A stretch of 63,771 nt of DNA. It comes from Candidatus Alistipes stercoravium. GTDB taxonomy: Bacteria; Bacteroidota; Bacteroidia; Bacteroidales; Rikenellaceae. The stretch is taken from positions 1 to 63,771 of the forward strand of contig DWWQ01000010.1 of assembly GCA_019119615.1 (NCBI GenBank), given 5' to 3'. Below the pieces are notes generated by a model. The model was given only the letters and a program-made list of their open reading frames with translations. It was not told where the DNA came from and made no database searches. Position 1 is the first letter of the stretch. The number at the start of each line of letters is the position of its first letter. Shown piece by piece: positions 36,600 through 45,709 of this stretch. A program made the translations under genes and the position numbers.

Positions 36600-37977
36600 A
36601 TTCCGCCCCATACGCCTTGAGGACCGTGCGGCGATCGAACACTACACAATGCCCTCGGGGATCTGCAACTGCGACCTCGCCTTCGCCAACATGTTCTGCT
36701 GGCTGGAGGTCTACCACAGCGCCTGGGCCGTGATCGACGGGTTTCTGGTCATCCGCTTCCGCATCGACGGCGGCGAGCGCATCGGCTACATGCAGCCCGT
36801 AGGTCCGGGCGACTTCACAGCGGTTATTCCGCAGCTGCGCGACGACGCCCATGCCCACGGGCAGCGGCTGCGGATCATCGGCCTCACGGACGAGGGGTGC
36901 GAGGTGATCCGCCGGGCGCATCCCGGAGCCTTCGCCTTCGAATCGGACCGCAACCTCGAGGACTACGTCTACAACGCCGCGGACCTGCGCAACCTCACCG
37001 GCCAGCATTACCAGCCCAAGCGCAACCACATCAACCGCTTTACGGGCGAATACCCCGACTACCGCTACGAGGAGCTGACTCCCGAGCGATTCGACGAGTG
37101 CATGGTCCTCGAGCGCGAATGGCGCAAGGTCCATGAGGGGCACACCACGGAGCTCTGCGCCGAGCAGCGCGCCATGCACCGGGCCTTCGCGCACTTCGAG
37201 GCGCTGGGGCTGCGGGGCGGCTGCATCTATGTCGGCGACCGGCTCGTTGCTTTCACCTACGGATCGGCCGTGAACGACCATACGTTCGACACGCATGTCG
37301 AAAAGGCCGACACGCGCTACGACGGCGCCTTCACGATCATCAACAAGCTCTTTGCCCAGCACCTTCCCGAGCGCTTCACGCTTATCAACCGCGAGGAGGA
37401 CCTCGGCATCGAGGGGCTGCGCCGCGCCAAACTATCCTACCGTCCGGCCTTTCTCCAGCACAAGTTCACGGCCATCCGCCTGCATCCCGACGAGCTCTTC
37501 TGCCGGCAACTGTGGGCCGAGGCCTTCGGCGACGAGGAGGCCTTCATCGACTCCTTCCTGATGCGTTACTACAGCCGGCGGCGGATGCTGACGGCTTCGT
37601 GCGACGGCAAACCCGCGGCGATGCTCCACCTGCTGCCCTTCGAGACGGCCTTCGGGCCCGCCGCCTACATCTACGGTGTCGCCACCGCGGCTGCATACCG
37701 CCACCGCGGCCTGGCAACCGGGCTACTGCAGGAGGCGATCCGCCGCGCCGAAGCGGAGGGCTGCCGGGCGCTCTTCCTGATCCCCACGCCCGGAGACAAC
37801 CATCTGCGGGCCTTCTACGAGCGTCTCGGATTCTCGGGAGCTATCCCCACAACATTCCACGCGCCCGACGGGTTCGACTTCGGCACGGGAACGGCCGGAA
37901 ACGACTTGGCGATGATCCGCCCATGCGGAGAGCCGCTGCCTCTGCCTGAGCGGATCGAGGCAACGCTCGCCCTGTAA
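36592..37977 (+). CDS. DUF2156-GNAT acyltransferase fusion
   Basis: A 461-aa two-domain cytoplasmic protein. The N-terminal part (about 1-290) is DUF2156 (IEFRPIRLEDRAAIEHYT, QPKRNHINRFTGEYPDYRYE, INREEDLGIEGLRRAKLSY), related to the catalytic domain of MprF-type aminoacyl-lipid transferases. The C-terminal part (about 300-461) is a GNAT domain with the acetyl-CoA-binding sequence AAAYRHRGLATGLL and the late LRAFYERLGF motif. The 8-bp overlap with the LTA-synthase-like gene suggests joint action, perhaps lipid or envelope modification. Substrates are unknown. Confidence 0.85.
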   Translation: MIEFRPIRLEDRAAIEHYTMPSGICNCDLAFANMFCWLEVYHSAWAVIDGFLVIRFRIDGGERIGYMQPVGPGDFTAVIPQLRDDAHAHGQRLRIIGLTDEGCEVIRRAHPGAFAFESDRNLEDYVYNAADLRNLTGQHYQPKRNHINRFTGEYPDYRYEELTPERFDECMVLEREWRKVHEGHTTELCAEQRAMHRAFAHFEALGLRGGCIYVGDRLVAFTYGSAVNDHTFDTHVEKADTRYDGAFTIINKLFAQHLPERFTLINREEDLGIEGLRRAKLSYRPAFLQHKFTAIRLHPDELFCRQLWAEAFGDEEAFIDSFLMRYYSRRRMLTASCDGKPAAMLHLLPFETAFGPAAYIYGVATAAAYRHRGLATGLLQEAIRRAEAEGCRALFLIPTPGDNHLRAFYERLGFSGAIPTTFHAPDGFDFGTGTAGNDLAMIRPCGEPLPLPERIEATLAL

Positions 37978-37992
37978 GCCGCCCGAGAAGAC

Positions 37993-38036
37993 AAAAAAAG
38001 TCCGGCGATCGGTTCTGCAACCGGTCGCCGGATCTT
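37993..38036. terminator. bidirectional terminator between the DUF2156-GNAT gene and folD
   Basis: A 14-bp stem (38001-38014/38019-38032, one wobble pair) with a 4-nt loop is flanked by AAAAAAA on the left and TCTTTA on the right. It can terminate transcripts from both sides. Confidence 0.85.
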
Positions 38037-38059
38037 TATACACGGCTCTCGCTACGCCG

Positions 38060-38905
38060 TCAGAAGCGGCGCTTGAAACACTCGATCGTATTCTCCATCA
38101 GGCAGCAGATCGTCATCGGGCCGACACCTCCCGGCACCGGCGTAATGACCGAGGCCTTGGGTTCGATGGCGGCAAAATCGACATCGCCGCACAGTTTGCC
38201 CGTCTCGGGATCGCGGTTCACGCCCACGTCGATCACCACCGCGCCCTCCGAAACCATGTCGGCCGTGATGAACTTCGGGCGGCCGATCGCCACCACCAGA
38301 ATCTCCGCCCCGCGCGTTACCTCGGCGAGGTTGCGCGTACGGCTGTGGGCCATCGTTACCGTGGCATTCTCGTCGAGCAGCAGCTTCGAGACGGGAAGTC
38401 CCACAATGTTGCTGCGGCCGATCACCACGGCACGCTTGCCGGCAATCTCCACCCCGGCGGCCTTCAGCATCTTGATGATGCCCTTCGGCGTACAGGGCAG
38501 CGTGCAGGGCTGCTTCTGCCACAGCGCGGCGACATTGAGCGGATGGAAGCCGTCCACATCCTTCGACTTGTCGATGGCGGCGATTACCTTGTCCTCGTCG
38601 ATGTGTTTGGGCAGAGGCAGTTGCACCAAAATGCCGTCCACCTCCGCATCGGCGTTCAGCGAGGCGATCAGCTCCAGCAATTCGGCCTCCGGGATGCTTT
38701 CCGGGCGGCGGATCGTCGTGTTGCGGATCCCCACCTCGGCCGAAGCCTTGGCCTTACCCGTAACGTAGCTCACGCTCGCCGGATTGTCGCCGACGAGTAC
38801 CACCACCAGATGCGGTACACGGCCGTACTTCGCGGGAAAACCCTTCACCTCCTCCGCCATTTCGGCCTTGAGTCGGGCCGACAGCTCTTTTCCACTGATT
38901 ATCAT
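38060..38905 (-). CDS. folD: methylene-THF dehydrogenase / methenyl-THF cyclohydrolase
   Basis: A bifunctional enzyme interconverting 5,10-methylene-THF and 10-formyl-THF. The 281-aa length is standard. Catalytic Lys lies in SYVTGKAKA near residue 55. GRSNIVGLPVSKLLL is the NADP-binding loop, and PVPGGVGPMTICCLMENT is the C-terminal family signature. It is the last gene of the purine unit, 30 bp after purD. Its product 10-formyl-THF is the one-carbon donor for PurN and PurH encoded upstream. Confidence 0.97.
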   Translation of the reverse strand: MIISGKELSARLKAEMAEEVKGFPAKYGRVPHLVVVLVGDNPASVSYVTGKAKASAEVGIRNTTIRRPESIPEAELLELIASLNADAEVDGILVQLPLPKHIDEDKVIAAIDKSKDVDGFHPLNVAALWQKQPCTLPCTPKGIIKMLKAAGVEIAGKRAVVIGRSNIVGLPVSKLLLDENATVTMAHSRTRNLAEVTRGAEILVVAIGRPKFITADMVSEGAVVIDVGVNRDPETGKLCGDVDFAAIEPKASVITPVPGGVGPMTICCLMENTIECFKRRF

Positions 38906-38935
38906 ATTTTTCCGTTTTGCGTTATACTCTTTCTC

Positions 38936-40183
38936 CTATTTGTCCAGCGCCCAATGTCCGATATCGCTGCGATGGAACAGGTTGTCGCACTCGATGCGCG
39001 CCACATCGCGCAGGGCGGCCTCGCGCGCCTCGGCGAGCGTTGCGCCGCGTCCCACGACGAACAGCACGCGGCCTCCGGCCGTCAGGATCCGGTCGCCGTC
39101 GGCCTTCGTGCCCATGTGGTAGACCGTACCTTCGACACGGTCCAGTCCACGGATCTCGAAGCCCTTTTCATAGCTTCCGGGATAGCCCTTCGAGGCGAGC
39201 ACGATGCCCAATGCCGGGCGGTCGTCCCACTCGAGCCGCGCATCGCGGCCGTCGGCCACGGCGCAGAAGATATCGACGATGTCGCTCTTCAGGCGCGGCA
39301 GCACGACCTCCGTCTCGGGATCGCCGAAACGGGCGTTGAACTCGATCACCTTGATGCCGTCCGCGGTCTTCATCAGCCCGCCGTAGAGCACTCCCTCGAA
39401 GGAACACCCCTCGGCGACCATCGCCTCGGCCATCGGACACATGATCCGCTCCACGGCATAGCGCTCGTCCTCTTCGGTGATGAACGGCAGCGGCGAATAG
39501 GCGCCCATGCCGCCCGTATTGGGACCCTTGTCGCCGTCGTAGGCCCGCTTGTGGTCCTGCGAGAGCACCATGGGCCAGACGCGACGTCCCGAGACGAAGC
39601 AGAGCAGCGAGAACTCCGGCCCCTCGAGGTAATCCTCCACGACAACACGCCCCTCGCCGAACTTGTCGTCAAGCAGCATCTCCTTCAGGGCCGCATCGGC
39701 CTCCTCCATCGTCTGGGCGATCACCACGCCCTTGCCGGCGGCCAGACCGTCGTACTTGAGCACGGCGGGGAACGGGCGGCCGCTCACATAATCGCGGGCC
39801 TCCGCATAGTCGGAGAAGGCGCGGTAGGCAGCCGTCGGAATGCCGTAGCGGGCCATCAGGTCCTTGGCAAACTCCTTCGACGACTCGACGCGTGCCGCAG
39901 CCTTCGTCGGACCGAAGATCCGCAGTCCGGCCGCCCTGAAGCAGTCCACGACCCCTGCGGCCAGGGCCGCCTCGGGTCCCACGACCGTCAGCGCGATGTC
40001 ATGCTGCGCGGCAAAGTCGCGCAGACGCTCCACCTCCGTGTCGCGGATCGGCAGGCACTCGGCCTGACGGGCGATTCCCGCATTTCCGGGAGCACAATAT
40101 ATTTTCTCGACTTGCGGCGAGCGGCTCAAAGCATCCACGATGGCATGCTCCCTGCCGCCGGAACCGATAACCAAAACCTTCAT
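38936..40183 (-). CDS. purD: phosphoribosylamine-glycine ligase (GAR synthetase)
   Basis: Second step of purine synthesis: joins glycine to phosphoribosylamine with ATP. The 415-aa ATP-grasp enzyme starts VLVIGSGGREHAI, has the ATP-binding RPFPAVLKYDGLAAGKGVVI region near residue 140 and the metal-binding EFNARFGDPETEVVLPRL near 285. It is separated from purH by 103 bp containing two hairpins, the largest break in the operon, so a change in expression level there is possible. Confidence 0.97.
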   Translation of the reverse strand: MKVLVIGSGGREHAIVDALSRSPQVEKIYCAPGNAGIARQAECLPIRDTEVERLRDFAAQHDIALTVVGPEAALAAGVVDCFRAAGLRIFGPTKAAARVESSKEFAKDLMARYGIPTAAYRAFSDYAEARDYVSGRPFPAVLKYDGLAAGKGVVIAQTMEEADAALKEMLLDDKFGEGRVVVEDYLEGPEFSLLCFVSGRRVWPMVLSQDHKRAYDGDKGPNTGGMGAYSPLPFITEEDERYAVERIMCPMAEAMVAEGCSFEGVLYGGLMKTADGIKVIEFNARFGDPETEVVLPRLKSDIVDIFCAVADGRDARLEWDDRPALGIVLASKGYPGSYEKGFEIRGLDRVEGTVYHMGTKADGDRILTAGGRVLFVVGRGATLAEAREAALRDVARIECDNLFHRSDIGHWALDK

Positions 40184-40224
40184 AGCGTATCCGTTAAATG
40201 GTGAATCGTATCATGGGCATGCTC

Positions 40225-40278
40225 CGGGAGGCACACTCCCTCGGCATACGATACCGGGCGGTGCCATGCGCCGCCCGG
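40225..40278 (-). promoter_or_regulatory. hairpins in the purH-purD gap
   Basis: Stems CCGGGCGG/CCGCCCGG (40254-40261/40271-40278) and GGGAG/CTCCC (about 40226-40240) lie between purH and purD. There is no U-run on the minus strand and no TAnnTTTG box, so this is more likely a partial terminator or mRNA stability element than a separate promoter. Confidence 0.4.
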
Positions 40279-40286
40279 ACCGGTTT

Positions 40287-41816
40287 TCAGTGTTTGAAGT
40301 GGCGCTCGCCCGTGAAGAGCATGGCGATGCCCTTCTCGTCGGCCTTGCGGATCGAATCTTCGTCGCGGACCGAGCCTCCGGGCTGCACGATGGCCGTAAC
40401 GCCGTACTCGGCCGCCAGGGCCACACAGTCGTCGAAGGGGAAGAAGCCGTCCGACGCCATGACGAGCCCCTCCGTAAAGCCGGCGGCATGCGCCTGCTTG
40501 AGGGCGATCTCGGCCGAGCCGATGCGGTTCATCTGTCCGGCGCCCACGCCCAGCGTGCGGCCGTCGCGCACCACGACGATGGCATTCGACTTCACATGCT
40601 TGACGATATGCCAGCCGAAGTTGAGATCCTCCATCTGCGAAGCGGCCGGCTTGGCCTCCGTAACGCACATCTCCTCTACGACCTGCTTGGTCGCCACGTC
40701 GAGATCCTGCACCAGCAGGCCGCCGTTCACGCTCACATACTGCTTCGGATCGACGGCGCCGCGCGACATGTCTACCTCCAGTAGCCGCAGGTTCTTCTTC
40801 GTGCAAAGCACCTCGAGCGCCCCCTCCGAGAACTTCGGGGCCATGATGATCTCCAGGAAGATCGGTTTCATCAGCTCGGCCGCCTCGCGCGTAACCTCGC
40901 GGTTCGTAGCCACGATGCCGCCGAAGATCGAGACCTTGTCGGCCTCGTAGGCCTTCGTCCAGGCCTCCACCACGTCGCGGCCCGTAGCGGCGCCGCAGGG
41001 ATTCATGTGCTTCAGACCCACGCAGAACGGCTCGTCGAACTCGCGAACGATGCACAGCGCGGCATTCGCGTCCTGGATGTTGTTGTACGACAGCTCCTTG
41101 CCGTTCAGCTGGCGGGCGAAGGCCAGCGAATAGGGCACCGCATGCTCCTCGCGGTAGAACTTCGCGCTCTGGTGGGGATTCTCGCCGTAGCGCAACGGCT
41201 GCACGAGGTCGAACTCGAGGAAGAGTTTCTCGTTAAGGCCCGCCTGGGAGCGCATGTAGGTGGCGATCATCGCATCGTACTCGGCCGTATGGGTATAGGC
41301 CTTTGCGGAGAGTTTCAGACGCGTCGCCTTCTCCGTATTGCCGCCGGCACGGATCTCCGCAAGGATCTGTTCGTAATCCGCCGGATCGCACACGACCGTA
41401 ACGTCGGCCCAGTTCTTGGCCGCCGAACGCAGCATCGAGGGTCCGCCGATGTCGATATTCTCAATGGCATCCTCCATCTTCACGTCGGGTTTGGCGATCG
41501 TCTGACGGAAGGGATAGAGGTTCACGCACACCAGGTCGATGAACTCGATGCCGTTCTCGCGGAGCGCCTTCAGGTGCTCGGGATCGTCGCGGCGTGCCAG
41601 CAGTCCGCCGTGCACCTTCGGATGCAGGGTCTTCACGCGACCGTCGCAAATCTCGGGAAATCCCGTAACGTCGCTGATGTTGATTACCTCGACACCGCTC
41701 TCGCGCAGCAGCTTCATCGTGCCGCCCGTGGCGATCACCTCCCAGCCCAGAGCCCGCAGTCCTTTTGCGAACTCCACGACGCCGGTTTTGTCGCTTACAC
41801 TTACCAATGCTCTCAT
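40287..41816 (-). CDS. purH: bifunctional AICAR formyltransferase / IMP cyclohydrolase
   Basis: Final two steps to IMP. The 509-aa product starts with the MGS-like cyclohydrolase domain (SVSDKTGVVEFAKGLRALGW, ATGGT near residue 36, about 1-190). The formyltransferase domain follows, with the LRYGENPHQSAKFY signature near 208 and the catalytic KHMNPCGAA (Lys-His) near 267. It lies 28 bp after purN. The formyl donor is made by FolD, encoded at the end of the same operon. Confidence 0.97.
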   Translation of the reverse strand: MRALVSVSDKTGVVEFAKGLRALGWEVIATGGTMKLLRESGVEVINISDVTGFPEICDGRVKTLHPKVHGGLLARRDDPEHLKALRENGIEFIDLVCVNLYPFRQTIAKPDVKMEDAIENIDIGGPSMLRSAAKNWADVTVVCDPADYEQILAEIRAGGNTEKATRLKLSAKAYTHTAEYDAMIATYMRSQAGLNEKLFLEFDLVQPLRYGENPHQSAKFYREEHAVPYSLAFARQLNGKELSYNNIQDANAALCIVREFDEPFCVGLKHMNPCGAATGRDVVEAWTKAYEADKVSIFGGIVATNREVTREAAELMKPIFLEIIMAPKFSEGALEVLCTKKNLRLLEVDMSRGAVDPKQYVSVNGGLLVQDLDVATKQVVEEMCVTEAKPAASQMEDLNFGWHIVKHVKSNAIVVVRDGRTLGVGAGQMNRIGSAEIALKQAHAAGFTEGLVMASDGFFPFDDCVALAAEYGVTAIVQPGGSVRDEDSIRKADEKGIAMLFTGERHFKH

Positions 41817-41844
41817 TTTCGGTCTATTTTATCTTTTCAACAAT

Positions 41845-42435
41845 TTACTTTTCACTCTTTGCAGCCGCCGGTCGCTCTTCGAGCAGTCGGCGGATCGTCT
41901 CGACATAGAGCGGATGCTCCACGGCATGGATCTTCGCCTCCAGCTCCGCCAGATCGTCGCCCTCGTATTCGAAGGCCCGCTGGGCGATGATACGCCCTCC
42001 GTCGAGCGTGGCATCGACGTAGTGGATCGTAACGCCGAAGACCCTGACGCCGTAAGCCAGCGCCTGCTCGATGGCATGCGCCCCGCGGAAGGCGGGCAGC
42101 AGCGACGGATGGATGTTGATGATCCGTCCGCCATAGGCCCCGAGCAGCGTCTCGCCCACGATACGCATGTATCCCGCCAGGCAGACCAGCTCCACGCCCG
42201 CGGCATCGAGCCGGCGGACGATCTCCGCCTCGTAGTCCGCCTTCGAGGCGTACTCCTTCGGTGCGAAGGCCAGCGTCTCGACGCCGTGCGCCGCCGCACG
42301 CTCCACGACCCGGGCTCCGGGACGGTCGCATACGAGCAGCACGACCTGCGCAGGCAGGTCGCCCCGCTCCGCGGCCGACACGATGGCCTCGAAGTTCGTA
42401 CCGTTGCCGCTGGCGAATACCGCAAGGCGTTTCAT
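41845..42435 (-). CDS. purN: GAR formyltransferase, folate-dependent
   Basis: Third step of the pathway: transfers formyl from 10-formyl-THF to GAR. The 196-aa product starts LAVFASGNGTNFEAIV, has NIHPSLLPAFRGAHAIEQAL with the catalytic Asn/His near residue 108, and GVTIHYVDATLDGGRIIAQ with the catalytic Asp near 146. It lies 4 bp after purM, so translation is probably coupled. Confidence 0.96.
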   Translation of the reverse strand: MKRLAVFASGNGTNFEAIVSAAERGDLPAQVVLLVCDRPGARVVERAAAHGVETLAFAPKEYASKADYEAEIVRRLDAAGVELVCLAGYMRIVGETLLGAYGGRIINIHPSLLPAFRGAHAIEQALAYGVRVFGVTIHYVDATLDGGRIIAQRAFEYEGDDLAELEAKIHAVEHPLYVETIRRLLEERPAAAKSEK

Positions 42436-42439
42436 GGCG

Positions 42440-43465
42440 TTATCGGATCACAACCCCTTCCCGGTCGGTAACGCGGCCGATCACCGCGGCACGTTCGCCC
42501 TGTGCGGTCAGGATGTCAATGGCCTGCTGCGCCTGCGAGGCGTCGAGGGCGATGACCATGCCGATACCCATGTTGAAGATGTTGAACATCTCGCGGTGAG
42601 GCACCTGGCCGTACTTCTCCAGGAAACGGAAGACGGGGAGAATCTCCCACGATCCCTCCTCGATCTCGAGTCCCTGCCCCTCATGGAGGATGCGGGGAAT
42701 GTTCTCGTCGAAGCCGCCGCCCGTGATGTGGCTGATACCGTGCACGTCGCAGCGACGGATCACCTCAAGCACCTGCTTGACGTAAATCTTCGTCGGCGTG
42801 AGCAGCACCTCGCCCAGCAGTTTGTTCGACAGCTCGGGATACGACCGGTGTAGATCCAGGCAGTTGTCCGCAAGGATCTTGCGCACGAGACTGAAGCCGT
42901 TCGAATGCACGCCGGTCGAGGCGATGCCCACGAGCACATCGCCCACGGCGACCTTCGAGCCGTCGATGAGCTTCGACTTCTCGACGACGCCCACCGTGAA
43001 TCCGGCGATGTCGTACTCCCCGTCGGCATACATGCCCGGCATCTCGGCCGTCTCGCCGCCCACCAGGGCGCATCCGGCCTGGCGGCAGCCCTCGGCGACA
43101 CCCGCCACGATCGCCTCGATCTTCTGGGGTTCGTTGTGGCCCACGGCGACATAATCGAGGAAGACGAGCGGCTCGGCTCCCTGTGCCAGCACGTCATTGA
43201 CGCACATGGCCACAGCGTCGATACCGATCGTATCGTGCTTGTCCATCTCGAAGGCCAGCTTGAGTTTCGTGCCCACGCCGTCCGTACCGCTTACGAGCAC
43301 CGGCTCCTGCACCTTGAGCGCCGAAAGATCGAACATGCCTCCGAAGGCGCCGATATTGCCCATCACGCCCAGACGCGAGGTCGAGGCCACATGCTTCTTG
43401 ATGCGTCGCACCACTTCATATCCGGCCTCGAGGTTTACGCCGGCCTTTTCATAACTTTGTGCCAT
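42440..43465 (-). CDS. purM: phosphoribosylformylglycinamidine cyclo-ligase (AIR synthetase)
   Basis: Fifth step: ATP-dependent ring closure to aminoimidazole ribonucleotide. The 341-aa product has the N-terminal [16 protein letters not shown], the [20 protein letters not shown] motif near residue 60 and [20 protein letters not shown] near 137. [15 protein letters not shown] is near 245. A 75-bp gap separates it from purF; a TAAGTTTG match overlapping the purF stop could be a weak internal promoter, but no -33 element accompanies it. Confidence 0.97.
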   Translation of the reverse strand: MAQSYEKAGVNLEAGYEVVRRIKKHVASTSRLGVMGNIGAFGGMFDLSALKVQEPVLVSGTDGVGTKLKLAFEMDKHDTIGIDAVAMCVNDVLAQGAEPLVFLDYVAVGHNEPQKIEAIVAGVAEGCRQAGCALVGGETAEMPGMYADGEYDIAGFTVGVVEKSKLIDGSKVAVGDVLVGIASTGVHSNGFSLVRKILADNCLDLHRSYPELSNKLLGEVLLTPTKIYVKQVLEVIRRCDVHGISHITGGGFDENIPRILHEGQGLEIEEGSWEILPVFRFLEKYGQVPHREMFNIFNMGIGMVIALDASQAQQAIDILTAQGERAAVIGRVTDREGVVIR

Positions 43466-43540
43466 ACTCTTCGCTTTGTTTTATCGTCCGTCGGGGCAGC
43501 CCGGCCGCCGCAAACGAACTCCATTCATATTTTATCAAAC

Positions 43541-44953
43541 TTACTTGCCCTGCTTGTTTGCCTTGTCGAGCGGCTCGTAGAGCGCCGTGGGATAGTGGCC
43601 CGTGAAGCAGGCCATGCAGAGTTCCTGACGCTTTCCCGCCCGCAACAGCGACTCGGACGACAGGAAACTGAGCGAGTCGGCTCCGATCTCCTCGCGAACC
43701 CCCTCGACATCCTTGCGGGCCGAGATCAGCTCGTCGTAGGTCGAGGTATCGACGCCGTAGAAACAGGGATTCGTCATCGGGGGCGACGCGATGCGGACAT
43801 GCACCTCCGTAGCCCCGGCCTCCTTGAGCATCGTAACGATGCGCCGCGACGTCGTGCCGCGCACGATCGAGTCGTCCACCAGCACCACCCGCTTGCCGCG
43901 CACGATCGAGCGCACAGCCGACAGCTTCATCCGCACGCCCTTCTCGCGCAGCTCCTGCGTGGGCTGGATAAACGTGCGGCCGATATACTTGTTCTTGATC
44001 AGGCCCATCTCATAGGGCAGGCCGCTCGCCTCGGCATAACCCATCGCAGCGCTCAGGCTCGAGTCGGGCACGCCGACGACGATATCCGCCTCGGCCGGCG
44101 ACTCCTCGTAGAGCAGCCGTCCCGACGCCTTGCGGTAGGCGTGCACGTTGCACCCCTCGATATCGCTGTCCGGACGGGCGAAATAGATATACTCCATCGC
44201 ACACATCTGGCGGCGCTTGTACATCGAATAGTCGCTGCTTCGCAACCCCTTGCGGTCGATCGTTACGATCTCGCCGGGCTCGACATCGCGGACAAATTCG
44301 GCACCCAGCACATCGAAGGCACATGTCTCGCTCGAAACGACCCATCCGTCGCCCAGGCGGCCGATCGACAGCGGACGCAGTCCGTACTTGTCGCGGCAGG
44401 CATAGATGCGGTTGGCGGTCATGATCAGGAAGGCAAAGGCCCCTTCGATCATGTTCAGTGCATCGATGATCGAGTAGATGCGCGGGCGGTCGTGGGAGCG
44501 CGTCTCCTTCTTGATCAGGTGTGCGAGGATCTCGCTGTCGGAGGTCGATTGGAAAAGGCTGCCCCGATTCTCAAGATATTCGCGCAGAAGCGCCGAATTG
44601 ACGATATTGCCGTTGTGCGCCATGGCGAAATCGCCCGAATTGTGGCGGAAGAGGAACGGCTGGATATTCTCCGAACCGCCGCCGCCGGCCGTCGTATAGC
44701 GTACATGGCCGATGGCCATGTCGCCGCGCAGCGTGGCGAGCTTCTCCTCGTTGAATACCTCCGTTACCAGGCCGTTGCCCTTGATCCGGCGAAAATCGCC
44801 GTTGTCCACCGACACGATGCCGGCTCCCTCCTGACCGCGGTGTTGCAGGGCGTGCAGGCCGTAGTAGGCCAGCGACGCGGCATTGGGGACTCCGAAAAGC
44901 CCGAACACGCCGCACTCCTCGTGCAACTCACGGTCGCGAACTGTCTCCATCAT
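43541..44953 (-). CDS. purF: amidophosphoribosyltransferase
   Basis: First committed step: PRPP plus glutamine to phosphoribosylamine. The 470-aa product begins with a short propeptide (MMETVRDRELHEE) before Cys14 of the Ntn-type glutaminase, so self-processing is expected as in the Bacillus enzyme. The PRPP loop RVVLVDDSIVRGTT is near residue 350. Additional cysteines (EGCNV, NPCFYG and the CMAC pair near 450) fit the Fe-S-cluster class. It starts 3 bp after purC. Confidence 0.97.
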   Translation of the reverse strand: MMETVRDRELHEECGVFGLFGVPNAASLAYYGLHALQHRGQEGAGIVSVDNGDFRRIKGNGLVTEVFNEEKLATLRGDMAIGHVRYTTAGGGGSENIQPFLFRHNSGDFAMAHNGNIVNSALLREYLENRGSLFQSTSDSEILAHLIKKETRSHDRPRIYSIIDALNMIEGAFAFLIMTANRIYACRDKYGLRPLSIGRLGDGWVVSSETCAFDVLGAEFVRDVEPGEIVTIDRKGLRSSDYSMYKRRQMCAMEYIYFARPDSDIEGCNVHAYRKASGRLLYEESPAEADIVVGVPDSSLSAAMGYAEASGLPYEMGLIKNKYIGRTFIQPTQELREKGVRMKLSAVRSIVRGKRVVLVDDSIVRGTTSRRIVTMLKEAGATEVHVRIASPPMTNPCFYGVDTSTYDELISARKDVEGVREEIGADSLSFLSSESLLRAGKRQELCMACFTGHYPTALYEPLDKANKQGK

Positions 44954-44956
44954 ATC

Positions 44957-45673
44957 TTATTCCGTAATTTTTTTCAAACGCATCAGAATCTCCTCGTAAG
45001 CCTCGCGGACCCGGCCCATGTCGCGGCGGAAACGGTCCTTGTCGAGCCGCTCGCCCGTCGTGGCATCCCACAGACGGCAGGAGTCGGGCGACACCTCGTC
45101 GGCCAGGACGATCTCGCCCTCGGGCGTCTTGCCGAATTCGATCTTGAAATCCACGAGCCGGACGTTGATCCGGTCGAAAAGCCCCTTGAGCACCTCGTTG
45201 ATCCGGGCCGTCAGCCGGTAGATCTCGGCCAGTTCCTCATAGGTCGCCAGCCCCAGCGCCACGGCGTGATGGTCGTTGATGAGCGGATCGCCCAGCTCGT
45301 CCTTCTTGTAGCAGATATCGTAGATGACGTTCGACGGCTGCATGCCCTCCTCGATACCGAGGCGCCGGGCCATCGAGCCGGCGATCGTATTGCGCACGAT
45401 CACCTCGAGGGGAATGATCCGCACCCGGCGGCACAGCTGGTCGCGGTCGTTGAGCGTCTCGATATAGTGGGTCGGGATACCCGCCTTCCGCAGCTCCCGG
45501 AAGAGGATCGTCGAAATGGCGTTGTTCAGCACGCCCTTCCGCTCGATCGTCGCCTTCTTGACGTTGTTGAACGCCGTGGCCGCATCCGTATAGTGGATGA
45601 TGACCCTGTCGGGATCGTCCGTCGCAAAGAGCTGTTTTGCCTTACCGTCGTAAAGCATTTCGCGTTGTTCCAT
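44957..45673 (-). CDS. purC: SAICAR synthetase
   Basis: Joins CAIR and aspartate with ATP. The 238-aa length is typical. Family signatures are [16 protein letters not shown] at the N-terminus, LREL near 61, [20 protein letters not shown] near 92 and [20 protein letters not shown] near 177. It lies 36 bp after purL and 3 bp before purF. The following lyase step (PurB) is not encoded in the window. Confidence 0.97.
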   Translation of the reverse strand: MEQREMLYDGKAKQLFATDDPDRVIIHYTDAATAFNNVKKATIERKGVLNNAISTILFRELRKAGIPTHYIETLNDRDQLCRRVRIIPLEVIVRNTIAGSMARRLGIEEGMQPSNVIYDICYKKDELGDPLINDHHAVALGLATYEELAEIYRLTARINEVLKGLFDRINVRLVDFKIEFGKTPEGEIVLADEVSPDSCRLWDATTGERLDKDRFRRDMGRVREAYEEILMRLKKITE

Positions 45674-45709
45674 GTCTTTTTTGCCTGCGTTTGTTGGTAT
45701 TTGAATTTT

